Origin: an uncultured Pseudomonadota bacterium
GTDB lineage: Bacteria > Myxococcota_A > Polyangia > HGW-17
Assembly: GCA_938004375.1 (NCBI GenBank)
Contig: CALKWH010000190.1
Span: 1 to 5,648, forward strand
Length of the DNA: 5,648 nt
Direction of reading: 5' to 3'
Shown: piece after piece, positions 1-5,081 of the stretch
Layout of the letters: each line of letters begins with the position of its first letter
Position numbering within the stretch: the stretch's first letter is position 1
The notes under the pieces: model-generated
What the model was told of the DNA's origin: nothing
What the model saw: only the letters and a program-made list of their open reading frames with translations
Database searches by the model: none
Translations under genes and position numbers: made by a program

Positions 1-2
1 GC

Positions 3-533
3 GGGCTCGACACCCGCGGGGCCACCGAGGACGTCCAGATCGCCGACGACAACCGTGACACGGCGAGCCAGGCCCTGCGCCACCACCTCCAGGCGCTGCT
101 GTGCTCGGCCGCCCACCGCGAGAGCTGGGAGGCCGCCTCCCGGCTGTTCCGCGTGCTGGCCGCCGATGGGCTGGGCTGGATCCACGACGCCTACGCCGCC
201 GAGACGCTGAAACTCCGCGACATCCTGGGGCAGTACGCCGGCATGGGCGCCGACATCGAGCAATGCCAGGCCCGCATATTCGTGGACCAGCTGGCCGCCG
301 CCCAGACGTTCTTCGAGCAGAAGCTGGCCGAGCGCGGCGCCGCGCAGGCCGAGAAGCCCGAGGTCCTCGCGAAGATCCACCCCGACTTCGAGCGCACCCT
401 GCGGGCCACCCTGCTGGTCCTTGAGGGGCGCCCCGCCGACACCGACCGGGCGTACGTGCTCGAGCCCTTCACCAGCCTGCGGCGCAAGTACGGGCCGGGC
501 GCGACGGATCCGGCGCCCGCCCCCCAGGCATAG
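3..533 (+). CDS. C-terminal part of an unrecognised helical protein (5' truncated)
   Basis: The reading frame is open from the left edge to a TAG stop at 531-533, giving 176 visible residues, so the true start lies outside the window. A GTG at 153 is an internal valine and not a credible start, because the frame is open and protein-like upstream of it. The visible part is rich in Ala, Leu, Glu and Arg and should be mostly alpha-helical; residues 95-115 (FVDQLAAAQTFFEQKLAERG) look like an amphipathic helix or short coiled coil. It ends in a Pro/Ala-rich tail (DPAPAPQA). There is no signal peptide, membrane segment or catalytic motif in the visible part. Codons are very GC-rich (44 of 60 bases are G or C at 421-480), as in the cas4-cas1 gene. 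I do not recognise the family and assign no function. It reads towards the ATPase operon but is separated from it by more than 400 bp, so it is probably a separate transcription unit. Confidence 0.75.
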   Translation, partial: GLDTRGATEDVQIADDNRDTASQALRHHLQALLCSAAHRESWEAASRLFRVLAADGLGWIHDAYAAETLKLRDILGQYAGMGADIEQCQARIFVDQLAAAQTFFEQKLAERGAAQAEKPEVLAKIHPDFERTLRATLLVLEGRPADTDRAYVLEPFTSLRRKYGPGATDPAPAPQA

Positions 534-559
534 CGGACACTTTCGCGTTTTCCCCCGCC

Positions 560-578
560 GCCGCCGGGCTTTGGCGGC
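560..578 (+). terminator. GC-rich hairpin, possible weak terminator of the left gene
   Basis: GCCGCC at 560-565 and GGCGGC at 573-578 form a perfect 6-bp stem with a 7-base loop, 26 bases after the TAG stop of the left gene. A short T stretch (TTT at 588-590) follows only after nine further bases, so it does not match a classical intrinsic terminator. Two similar hairpins follow at 601-619 and 642-658, so it may instead belong to the repeated structure of this gap. Confidence 0.25.
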
Positions 579-614
579 CCGCTCCCGTTTAAAAAAACCG
601 TTCGCCGGCCTTTG

Positions 615-734
615 GCGAAGCCATGCAAAAATGAACAACCGTCGCCGGACCCCGGCGATGCCGGGAAAATGTTAAAAGCCGTCACAGGGTTTTCGCGATG
701 CCGGGAAAATCTTGAAAGGCCTTCGCGGAGCTTC
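615..734. repeat. Degenerate tandem repeat, three units of 40 bp
   Basis: Three units start at 615, 655 and 695, each with GCGA followed by a variable base and GCC. The units at 655 and 695 share an exact 16-base start (GCGATGCCGGGAAAAT) and agree at 29 of 40 positions by eye. The unit at 615 agrees with the one at 655 at about 23 of its first 34 positions. The whole unit is repeated, with no constant/variable alternation, so this is a decayed minisatellite-like repeat and not a CRISPR array. Hairpins of similar shape at 560-578, 601-619 and 642-658 have nearly the same spacing (about 41 bp), so the repetitive zone may begin near 560. Confidence 0.6.
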
Positions 735-766
735 GGTGGAACCGAGCCGAATTTCGATTGTTTCGG

Positions 767-802
767 CCGGACCCCGTCCGGGGCGGGCCTTTTCTCCGCC
801 CC
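767..802. other. Two overlapping, mutually exclusive GC-rich hairpins
   Basis: CCGGAC (767-772) pairs with GTCCGG (776-781) across a 3-base loop. GGGGCGG (780-786) pairs perfectly with CCGCCCC (796-802) across a 9-base loop that holds a TTTT run. The two stems share bases 780-781, so a single strand cannot complete both. They lie upstream of the likely ATPase promoter and would therefore act only on a transcript from further left, or as DNA structures. Confidence 0.35.
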
Positions 803-896
803 TTCGCCGATTTCAGGCGGCCGCGCTTCAGTTTTGCACCCATCAACCAAAGCCCGGCGGGGGGTGGCAATTCTGGTGGCCTCAACTGAGACTCTA

Positions 897-913
897 TTGA
901 AACCATTTGAAAC
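897..913. promoter_or_regulatory. Tandem TTGAAAC boxes, one helical turn apart
   Basis: TTGAAAC occurs exactly at 897-903 and again at 907-913, so the two boxes repeat every 10 bp on the same face of the helix. They lie just upstream of the -35 element at 921-926, where an activator or an UP-element-like contact would sit. No binding protein can be named from the sequence. Confidence 0.3.
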
Positions 914-920
914 TGCTTTC

Positions 921-949
921 TTGACAAGACCTGTCGCCGATTGGATACT
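921..949 (+). promoter_or_regulatory. Sigma70-type promoter of the ATPase/nuclease operon
   Basis: A perfect -35 hexamer TTGACA (921-926) is followed after exactly 17 bp by GATACT (944-949), which matches four of six bases of TATAAT. Transcription would start near 956, only about 14 bases before the ATG at 970, giving a very short 5' leader that begins just ahead of the Shine-Dalgarno sequence. The position relative to the gene supports the call. Confidence 0.65.
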
Positions 950-959
950 TTTCATCTTT

Positions 960-964
960 GGAGG
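960..964 (+). promoter_or_regulatory. Shine-Dalgarno site that fixes the ATPase start at 970
   Basis: GGAGG at 960-964 lies five bases ahead of ATG 970-972. A TTG at 958 in the same frame overlaps this site and cannot be the start, so the protein begins MLKRLRLTNF. Confidence 0.8.
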
Positions 965-969
965 AAACG

Positions 970-2022
970 ATGCTCAAGCGTCTTCGACTCACCAACTTCG
1001 CCGGTTTTCCGTCGGCCGATATCACCTGGTCGCCCGGTTTGAACCTCATCGTCGGCGAGAACGGTACGGGGAAGAGTCTATTGCTGAAAATCGCCTATTC
1101 CCTGGGTTCGGTCAGTGCGGACATGAGCAAGGCGTCCCGACAGGGCATGGATGAATGGCAAAGGAGGATCGCCGACAAACTGCGCAATACCTGCCGCCCC
1201 GATTACTTGGGGCGCCTCGTGACCCGCCAGCAGGGGCGAAATCGCTGCGAGGTGAAGGTGGACTTCTCTTCCGGTTCACCCGCCACCTCCGTCGTTTTCA
1301 GCTTCGCCTCGAACGCCCGCACCGAGGTCAAGTTGGAGGACTTGCCCACCAGTCGTCTGGAGGTCCCTCCCGTATTCATCCCCACGCGGGAGATGCTGTC
1401 CATTTTTCCCGGCTTCATCGCGCTATACGAGGAACGACTCCTGGAGTTCGATGAGACCTATTTGGACATCGCTATGGCGCTGAACGCCGTCGCTTTCAAG
1501 AAGCGTGCTGCTTCGGAGCAGGCGCTGATCAAGAAACTCGAAGAACTGATGGGCGGTCAGATTAAACTTGAGAATGGCCGTTTCTACCTGCATCCCTCTC
1601 AGAGCGGTAAAGGCGCCTTCGAGATGCACCTCGTCGCCGAAGGGGTGCGCAAGATCGCCATGCTGGCCTATCTCCTCATCAAAGGGCGGCTTCGCTCGCG
1701 CGGCACGCTCTTCTGGGACGAGCCGGAGTCGAACCTCAATCCCCGGTTGATCAAGTCCGTTGCCGAGGCCTTGGTGGCGCTGGCGCAATCCGGTCATCAG
1801 GTGATCTGCGCGACCCACAGCCTGTTCCTCCTGCGCGAGTTGGAAATTCTCAAGGCTCGGGCGGGGTCTTCGATCCCGGCTCAGTATGTTGGCCTGTCGC
1901 TGGATGATGAGACGGTGCGCGTCGAGCAGGCCGACGATCTCGCGGGCATCTCGACGCTGGTACTCCTCGACGAGGAGCTGCAGCAATCGGACCGGTACCT
2001 GTCGCTGGAGGGGCCGAAATGA
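970..2022 (+). CDS. SMC/ABC-like AAA family ATPase (OLD-type ATPase domain, no TOPRIM)
   Basis: This 350-residue protein has all core elements of the AAA_15/AAA_21 group of ABC/SMC-like ATPases. An N-terminal beta sheet (MLKRLRLTNFAGF) precedes the Walker A motif GENGTGKS at residues 29-36. An FIPTREML segment at 136-143 is a familiar feature of this group. The signature-like helix AEGVRKIAMLAYLL is at 223-236, Walker B with the D-loop is TLFWDEPESNLNP (246-258, with D250 and E251), and the switch histidine is in ATHS (H283). The middle part, about residues 150-200, is a helical insertion. No TOPRIM or nuclease domain follows, unlike OLD or GajA proteins; instead a separate nuclease-like gene overlaps its stop codon. 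It likely binds and hydrolyses ATP as a dimer and controls that partner, as in ATPase/nuclease defence pairs, but the role is inferred. The gene has its own promoter, and its base composition is lower in GC (32 of 60 at 1441-1500) than its neighbours, which suggests later acquisition. Confidence 0.9.
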   Translation: MLKRLRLTNFAGFPSADITWSPGLNLIVGENGTGKSLLLKIAYSLGSVSADMSKASRQGMDEWQRRIADKLRNTCRPDYLGRLVTRQQGRNRCEVKVDFSSGSPATSVVFSFASNARTEVKLEDLPTSRLEVPPVFIPTREMLSIFPGFIALYEERLLEFDETYLDIAMALNAVAFKKRAASEQALIKKLEELMGGQIKLENGRFYLHPSQSGKGAFEMHLVAEGVRKIAMLAYLLIKGRLRSRGTLFWDEPESNLNPRLIKSVAEALVALAQSGHQVICATHSLFLLRELEILKARAGSSIPAQYVGLSLDDETVRVEQADDLAGISTLVLLDEELQQSDRYLSLEGPK

Positions 2023-2540
2023 CGAGGCTTCAGGAGAAGAACTTCACCTACGATTTTCCCCCGGGCTGGGCCGCAGAAAAGTGGGACGACACCGAGTTCC
2101 ATCGGAAGCGCTTTTCAAATTCGATGGGGTCTTCAAAGAGCGTCGATCTGGTTGCCTTCGACAACGGCGCAGATCACTTGTGGCTCATCGAATGCAAGGA
2201 CTTCCGACTCGCAGACAACTTGACGATCCTCCGCCGGTGCGAAGAGATACCGCAGAAATTCAAGGACACGCTCGCCTCGCTGGTGTGTGCGCGGAACGCT
2301 CCCGATGAGCCGACGAAATCCTTCTCCAGGAGCGCCCTTAAGAAAACGCGGCTGCGCTGCGTCGTGCACTGGGAGTTCGACTTCCACCACGACAGGCGGT
2401 TGTTTCCGGTCAAGACGATGGTCGCGGACATCCAGACCAAACTGAAGCAGCAGTTGCAAGTCGCCGACCCGAGTTCCTTGATCGGGAACCAACGACAGAT
2501 CTCTGCCGTCGTGCCTTTGACGATCCAGGAAATCCCCTGA
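2019..2540 (+). CDS. Small PD-(D/E)XK nuclease-like protein, partner of the ATPase
   Basis: This 173-residue protein starts at an ATG that overlaps the ATPase stop (ATGA, 2019-2022), with GGAGG at 2007-2011 seven bases ahead, so the two genes are very probably translationally coupled. Residues 41-63 read like the core of a PD-(D/E)XK nuclease: SVDLVAF supplies D43, a beta hairpin follows, and LWLIECKDF supplies E58 and K60 of the (D/E)xK motif. E27 in DDTEFHRKRF could be the helix-A glutamate often found in the fold. The remaining protein has a basic helical stretch (KSFSRSALKKTRLR, 100-113) and a strand-helix C-terminal half of unknown role. There is no signal peptide or membrane helix, so it should act in the cytoplasm. 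Restriction-like DNA cleavage gated by the ATPase is the simplest reading, but the motif is short, the family is not one I can name, and an RNA substrate or a non-catalytic role cannot be excluded. Confidence 0.75.
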   Translation: MTRLQEKNFTYDFPPGWAAEKWDDTEFHRKRFSNSMGSSKSVDLVAFDNGADHLWLIECKDFRLADNLTILRRCEEIPQKFKDTLASLVCARNAPDEPTKSFSRSALKKTRLRCVVHWEFDFHHDRRLFPVKTMVADIQTKLKQQLQVADPSSLIGNQRQISAVVPLTIQEIP

Positions 2541-2572
2541 GACGATTCGTCTACGCCCTGGTTCCCCCTCGC

Positions 2573-2863
2573 CTACACCACCACCACCCGGCGCGCGCCC
2601 GGCGACAGGGCCTTTCCCAGGGTCTCGAAGCACCATGCGCCATGGCCCGAGGCCGGTCCCAGGTGGACGATCAGCACCTGATCTTCGGCGCAGTGGAGCA
2701 CCGCTGCGAGCTTGTCCTGCAGTTCGGCCTTCTCCCGACGGGACAGTTCGCAAACGAAGACCGAGTACTGCACGGGGTCGCCGTAGCCGTTCATGATTTT
2801 GTACACCTTCCGCAGGCGCCGGTCCGAGCAGATGTCGTAACTGACCAGATAGAGCGACCGCAT
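2573..2863 (-). CDS. cas2: CRISPR-associated protein Cas2
   Basis: The 96-residue product has the usual Cas2 length and layout. It begins MRSLYLVSYDICSDRRLRKV, with the conserved D10 at the end of strand 1 and the basic residues R15, R16, R18 and K19 after it, followed by the QYSVFVCEL strand. The C terminus (RRVVVV) is a final beta strand. Cas2 forms the dimer that bridges two Cas1 dimers in the spacer-integration complex; its own nuclease site is usually not needed for integration. The ATG at 2861-2863 follows the cas4-cas1 stop by three bases and is preceded by GAGG with six bases of spacing, so it is the second gene of the adaptation operon. Its TAG stop (2573-2575) faces the nuclease gene stop 32 bp away, with no clear terminator between them. 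No further cas gene follows on this strand. Confidence 0.96.
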   Translation of the reverse strand: MRSLYLVSYDICSDRRLRKVYKIMNGYGDPVQYSVFVCELSRREKAELQDKLAAVLHCAEDQVLIVHLGPASGHGAWCFETLGKALSPGARRVVVV

Positions 2864-2866
2864 GCT

Positions 2867-4687
2867 TCACCTCGGGAGAAACGCGGGGTAGGCCGGGATT
2901 TCGCCTGCCAGGTGTCGGGACAGCAGGCGCGCCTGGAGCGCGAACACGCGCCGCAGGGACAGCCGGTAGTCGAACACCGGGTGGGTCACCAGCACGTCCA
3001 TGCGCCGGTCGAAGGCCTCGATGACCCGTTTCCGGGCCGGCTCCTTCAGGGCCCACCCACCTGAATTGGTCGCGAAGTCGGCCGGCCCCACGACGCCGGT
3101 GTTGATCACGGTGATCACCGTCGAGTCGGCCGCCAGCGGTCGAAACTCCTCCATCAGATCCAGCGCCAGCGCGGGACGGCCGAAGCGCGGCTGGTGATAG
3201 AACCCCTGGTACGGATGCAGCCCGGCCGAAAGGATCGCCCGGATCCACTCCTTGAGTACCATGCCGTACAGGTACGACAGCAGGGCGTTGACGGGGTCCC
3301 GCGGCGGCCGGCGGTTGCGGCCGTCCAGGGAGAAAGGCCACTGCTCCGCGGGCGCCTTGAGCATCAGCGGGAACGCGGAGAAGTACGCCCGCGCGGCCGA
3401 CCCCTCGATTCCCAGCAGCATCGGCAGATCCTCGGCCTCCTGGGCGCGCTTGGCCAGCTCCGCGAGCTGGCTGAGTTGGGCAGTGGGCGCGCTGGTGCAG
3501 TTGCGGCGCAACAGCGTGCGGCAGTTCAGGATCTTGGCTGCGACGAACCGTCGCGCCAACGCCAGACAGCGGGCGGGCTCCTCGACCGCGCGGAACTGGG
3601 CGCGCATCGCCGAGGCGTTGCGGGGGCCCGGCCCCTGGGCCAGGCCCAGGAACCAGCCGCCGTACGTCATGAAGAACACCGGGACGCCGCGGTCGAAGCA
3701 GGCGTGCAGCGCCTGGGTCGTGATCTGGGCGCCGCCATACAGGCAGACCTCGGAGGTGCACATCAATTTAATCTCCCCGAGGCGGGTCTTTCCTTCGCTG
3801 ACCACCAGGCGCTCGCCTTCCTTGGAGACCCGGGCGCGGTGGTTCTGCACGATCAGGGGGACATCGTCGTCCCGGGCGGGCCATAGCCTGCGTACGGCCC
3901 CGTCTTCATCGTTCGCTTCGGACGGCCCGGAAGTCGTCGGGTCCTCTGCGGCCCCGGTGTCATCCTGGAGGGCGGCCGTGGTCTCCGGGGCACGAAACGC
4001 CAGGAGCCCCACCTCGTCGGGCAGGCAGAGCCCCACCAGGGAGCAGCCCAGGCACTTGCGGGACTCGGTCAGCGGCGGCGGCAGGGCCTCGCGGGCGACG
4101 GCGTCGAAGAACGCGTCCCGCTGGCGCAGGGTCTCGGCGACCAGGGCCTCGTCGAAGTCCACCGGCACGCGCGCTTTTGACGCCGCGTAGTACACGACGC
4201 CGCCGGTGCAGGCATAGCCGTGTTCGCGCAGCAGCAGGCCCTGCGCGCAGAGCTGGACCCGATCCGATGGCCACGCGCCCTCGGGGAGGTCCGGCTTGGC
4301 GCCGCGCTTGTAATCCACCGGGGTCGCCGTCGCGCCCTGGGCCTCGACGAGATCGAGCCGCGCGACCAGGCGCAGCTTCTCCGAGGAGAGCAGCACCGAA
4401 CGGGCGTGGATGGTCTCCTGGGGGCCGGCCGGTTCTTCCTCGGCGTCCGCATCCTCCCCGGCGCCCTTGCAGCCCGTAGCCTTCGAGCTTGGCTCGGGCA
4501 GCTCGCCCGAGGGACGATCCACCCGCCGGTGCACGGTCCTGCCCTCCACCGTGTATTCGTTGTCGTCGAAGAGATCCTCGGCCCACATCATCACTCCCAA
4601 CCGTGGGCAGTATGCGAACTCGCAGAGCATGCGGGCGGGCAGCAAGTCGGGGACCGGCGCCTTTCCAGGGGGGGAAACATACTGCAT
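2867..4687 (-). CDS. cas4-cas1: Cas4-Cas1 fusion, CRISPR spacer acquisition integrase
   Basis: The 606-residue product joins Cas4 (about 1-230) to Cas1 (about 277-606). The Cas4 part has the iron-sulfur cysteines C27 (YCPRL) and C212, C215 and C221 (KCLGCSLVGLC), and the RecB-type nuclease motifs ARLD (D112), VDYKRG (D125, K127) and Q145 of DRVQLCAQ. An acidic insertion at 71-90 and an acidic linker at 241-275 flank or join the domains. The Cas1 part has the expected metal ligands E428 (LGIEGSAAR), H498 (GFYHQPRFGRP) and D510 (ALALDLMEEFRP), so both activities look intact. The fusion couples PAM-aware trimming of prespacers by Cas4 to integration by Cas1-Cas2. Such fusions are typical of subtype I-G (formerly I-U) and also occur in V-B. 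The start at 4687 (MQYVSPPGK) is chosen because GGAGGTG lies eight bases ahead and the Cas4 domain (LLPARMLCEFAYCPR) begins soon after; an in-frame extension to 4861 runs through AT-rich leader DNA and has no Cas4 character. Codons are GC-rich (45 of 60 at 3541-3600). Confidence 0.97.
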   Translation of the reverse strand: MQYVSPPGKAPVPDLLPARMLCEFAYCPRLGVMMWAEDLFDDNEYTVEGRTVHRRVDRPSGELPEPSSKATGCKGAGEDADAEEEPAGPQETIHARSVLLSSEKLRLVARLDLVEAQGATATPVDYKRGAKPDLPEGAWPSDRVQLCAQGLLLREHGYACTGGVVYYAASKARVPVDFDEALVAETLRQRDAFFDAVAREALPPPLTESRKCLGCSLVGLCLPDEVGLLAFRAPETTAALQDDTGAAEDPTTSGPSEANDEDGAVRRLWPARDDDVPLIVQNHRARVSKEGERLVVSEGKTRLGEIKLMCTSEVCLYGGAQITTQALHACFDRGVPVFFMTYGGWFLGLAQGPGPRNASAMRAQFRAVEEPARCLALARRFVAAKILNCRTLLRRNCTSAPTAQLSQLAELAKRAQEAEDLPMLLGIEGSAARAYFSAFPLMLKAPAEQWPFSLDGRNRRPPRDPVNALLSYLYGMVLKEWIRAILSAGLHPYQGFYHQPRFGRPALALDLMEEFRPLAADSTVITVINTGVVGPADFATNSGGWALKEPARKRVIEAFDRRMDVLVTHPVFDYRLSLRRVFALQARLLSRHLAGEIPAYPAFLPR

Positions 4688-4695
4688 GAGGAACA

Positions 4696-4702
4696 CACCT
4701 CC
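4696..4702 (-). promoter_or_regulatory. Shine-Dalgarno site that fixes the cas4-cas1 start
   Basis: On the minus strand GGAGGTG covers 4702-4696, eight bases ahead of ATG at 4687-4685. None of the earlier in-frame ATG codons up to 4861 is followed by Cas4-like sequence. Confidence 0.7.
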
Positions 4703-4868
4703 GGGAGAACTGGATAAATGTTCGTAAGTTAAATTAGCGTGCCGGGCCATGAATGCAAATAGTTTTTTATTGTGGTAGGTCATTTTCCGGTGGGATTGAC
4801 GGGAAGTCCCTGTCGTGTCATGGTGAATCCGGCGCTGGACCATCCCAGGGTCTGGAACCATATTCTTT

Positions 4869-4962
4869 GAAAGTTGAATAGTTTCAACAAGATTGAACTT
4901 TCGACCGGTCAGGTAGCGCCGGTTTTCCGGGGATCCGCTCGAAAGCGAATCATTTCAACACG
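4869..4962. repeat. Imperfect direct repeat in the leader, 72 bp apart
   Basis: A 23-base element at 4869-4891 (GAAAG, TTGAAT, AG, TTTCAACA, AG) recurs as a 22-base element at 4941-4962 (GAAAG, CGAAT, CA, TTTCAACA, CG), with TTTCAACA exact at 4882-4889 and 4953-4960. The first copy also contains a perfect hairpin, GTTGAA (4873-4878) and TTCAAC (4883-4888) with a 4-base loop; in the second copy the pairing is disrupted. The start-to-start distance is 72 bp, the same as one repeat-plus-spacer unit of the array. Confidence 0.5.
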
Positions 4963-5018
4963 TTCCGCTGAAAAAAACCACCATTCCCCCTTGTGTCTTG
5001 TGCCCGATTTGGTGCGAT

Positions 5019-5037
5019 TTTTCGAACCGCTCGAAAA
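5019..5037. other. Leader hairpin close to the first CRISPR repeat
   Basis: TTTTCGA (5019-5025) pairs perfectly with TCGAAAA (5031-5037) across a 5-base loop, 45 bp ahead of the first repeat. The sequence CCGCTCGAAA inside it (5027-5036) also occurs exactly at 4935-4944, and a close relative, CCGCTGAAAA, is at 4965-4974. This may be a protein-binding site for leader recognition or transcription. Confidence 0.4.
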
Positions 5038-5042
5038 GTGCC

Positions 5043-5071
5043 TTGTAAGTCATTGAATTTACAGGCATAAA
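5043..5071 (+). promoter_or_regulatory. Possible array promoter just ahead of the first repeat
   Basis: TTGTAA (5043-5048) and CATAAA (5066-5071) are separated by exactly 17 bp and each match four of six sigma70 consensus bases. Transcription would start near 5078, right before the first repeat at 5082. The match is modest, and a promoter further upstream in the leader is equally possible. Confidence 0.3.
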
Positions 5072-5081
5072 GAGAGGCGCT

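Larger units (their letters stand above)
534..969. other. Intergenic region with hairpins, cryptic repeat and promoter; no gene seen
   Basis: No convincing coding sequence lies here: reading frames that cross it lack Shine-Dalgarno sites and give low-complexity Arg/Pro-rich or disordered products. The stretch contains, in order, GC-rich hairpins at 560-578, 601-619 and 642-658, a degenerate tandem repeat of 40 bp at 615-734, further hairpins at 732-746, 767-781 and 780-802, a pair of TTGAAAC boxes at 897-913 and a sigma70-like promoter at 921-949. No classical hairpin-plus-T-run terminator is seen after the left gene; the first hairpin is followed by only three T residues. Confidence 0.6.
4688..5081. 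promoter_or_regulatory. CRISPR leader and divergent cas operon promoter region
   Basis: This 394-bp non-coding stretch lies between the divergent cas4-cas1 gene and the first repeat. Its most AT-rich part is at about 4711-4780, and the segment from 4860 to 5081 has A/T tracts and inverted repeats typical of leaders. It must hold both the leftward cas promoter and the rightward array promoter. For the cas side I see only weak candidates on the minus strand, such as TTGCAT and TAATTT 16 bp apart, and do not call one. No protein-coding frame in it has a supporting ribosome binding site. Confidence 0.8.

Noticed and set aside
615..734. The 40-bp repeats as a second, degenerate CRISPR array
   Set aside because: The similarity extends over whole units, with no unique spacers, and the unit does not resemble the repeat at 5082.
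612..1154. 180-codon plus-strand frame spanning the intergenic repeat and the 5' end of the ATPase
   Set aside because: It overlaps the ATPase in another frame, crosses the promoter and encodes disordered low-complexity sequence.
2541..2551. GACGATTCGTC palindrome between the convergent stops as a terminator
   Set aside because: The loop would be a single base and there is no T-run on either strand.
2133..3761. Long minus-strand open frame of 542 codons overlapping the nuclease, cas2 and the Cas1 domain
   Set aside because: It lies out of frame with cas2 and Cas4-Cas1, which have clear catalytic motifs; its product is Arg/Pro/Gly-rich, as expected from a shadow frame in GC-rich DNA.
4797..4830. 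TTGACG at 4797-4802 as a -35 element of a rightward promoter
   Set aside because: No acceptable -10 hexamer lies 16-18 bp downstream.
4688..4861. N-terminal extension of Cas4-Cas1 by 58 residues
   Set aside because: It passes through AT-rich leader/promoter DNA, has no Cas4 similarity, and a good Shine-Dalgarno site supports the ATG at 4687.
4874..5056. 60-codon plus-strand frame in the leader
   Set aside because: It starts at a non-ATG codon without a ribosome binding site, overlaps leader repeats and hairpins, and has no recognisable protein character.
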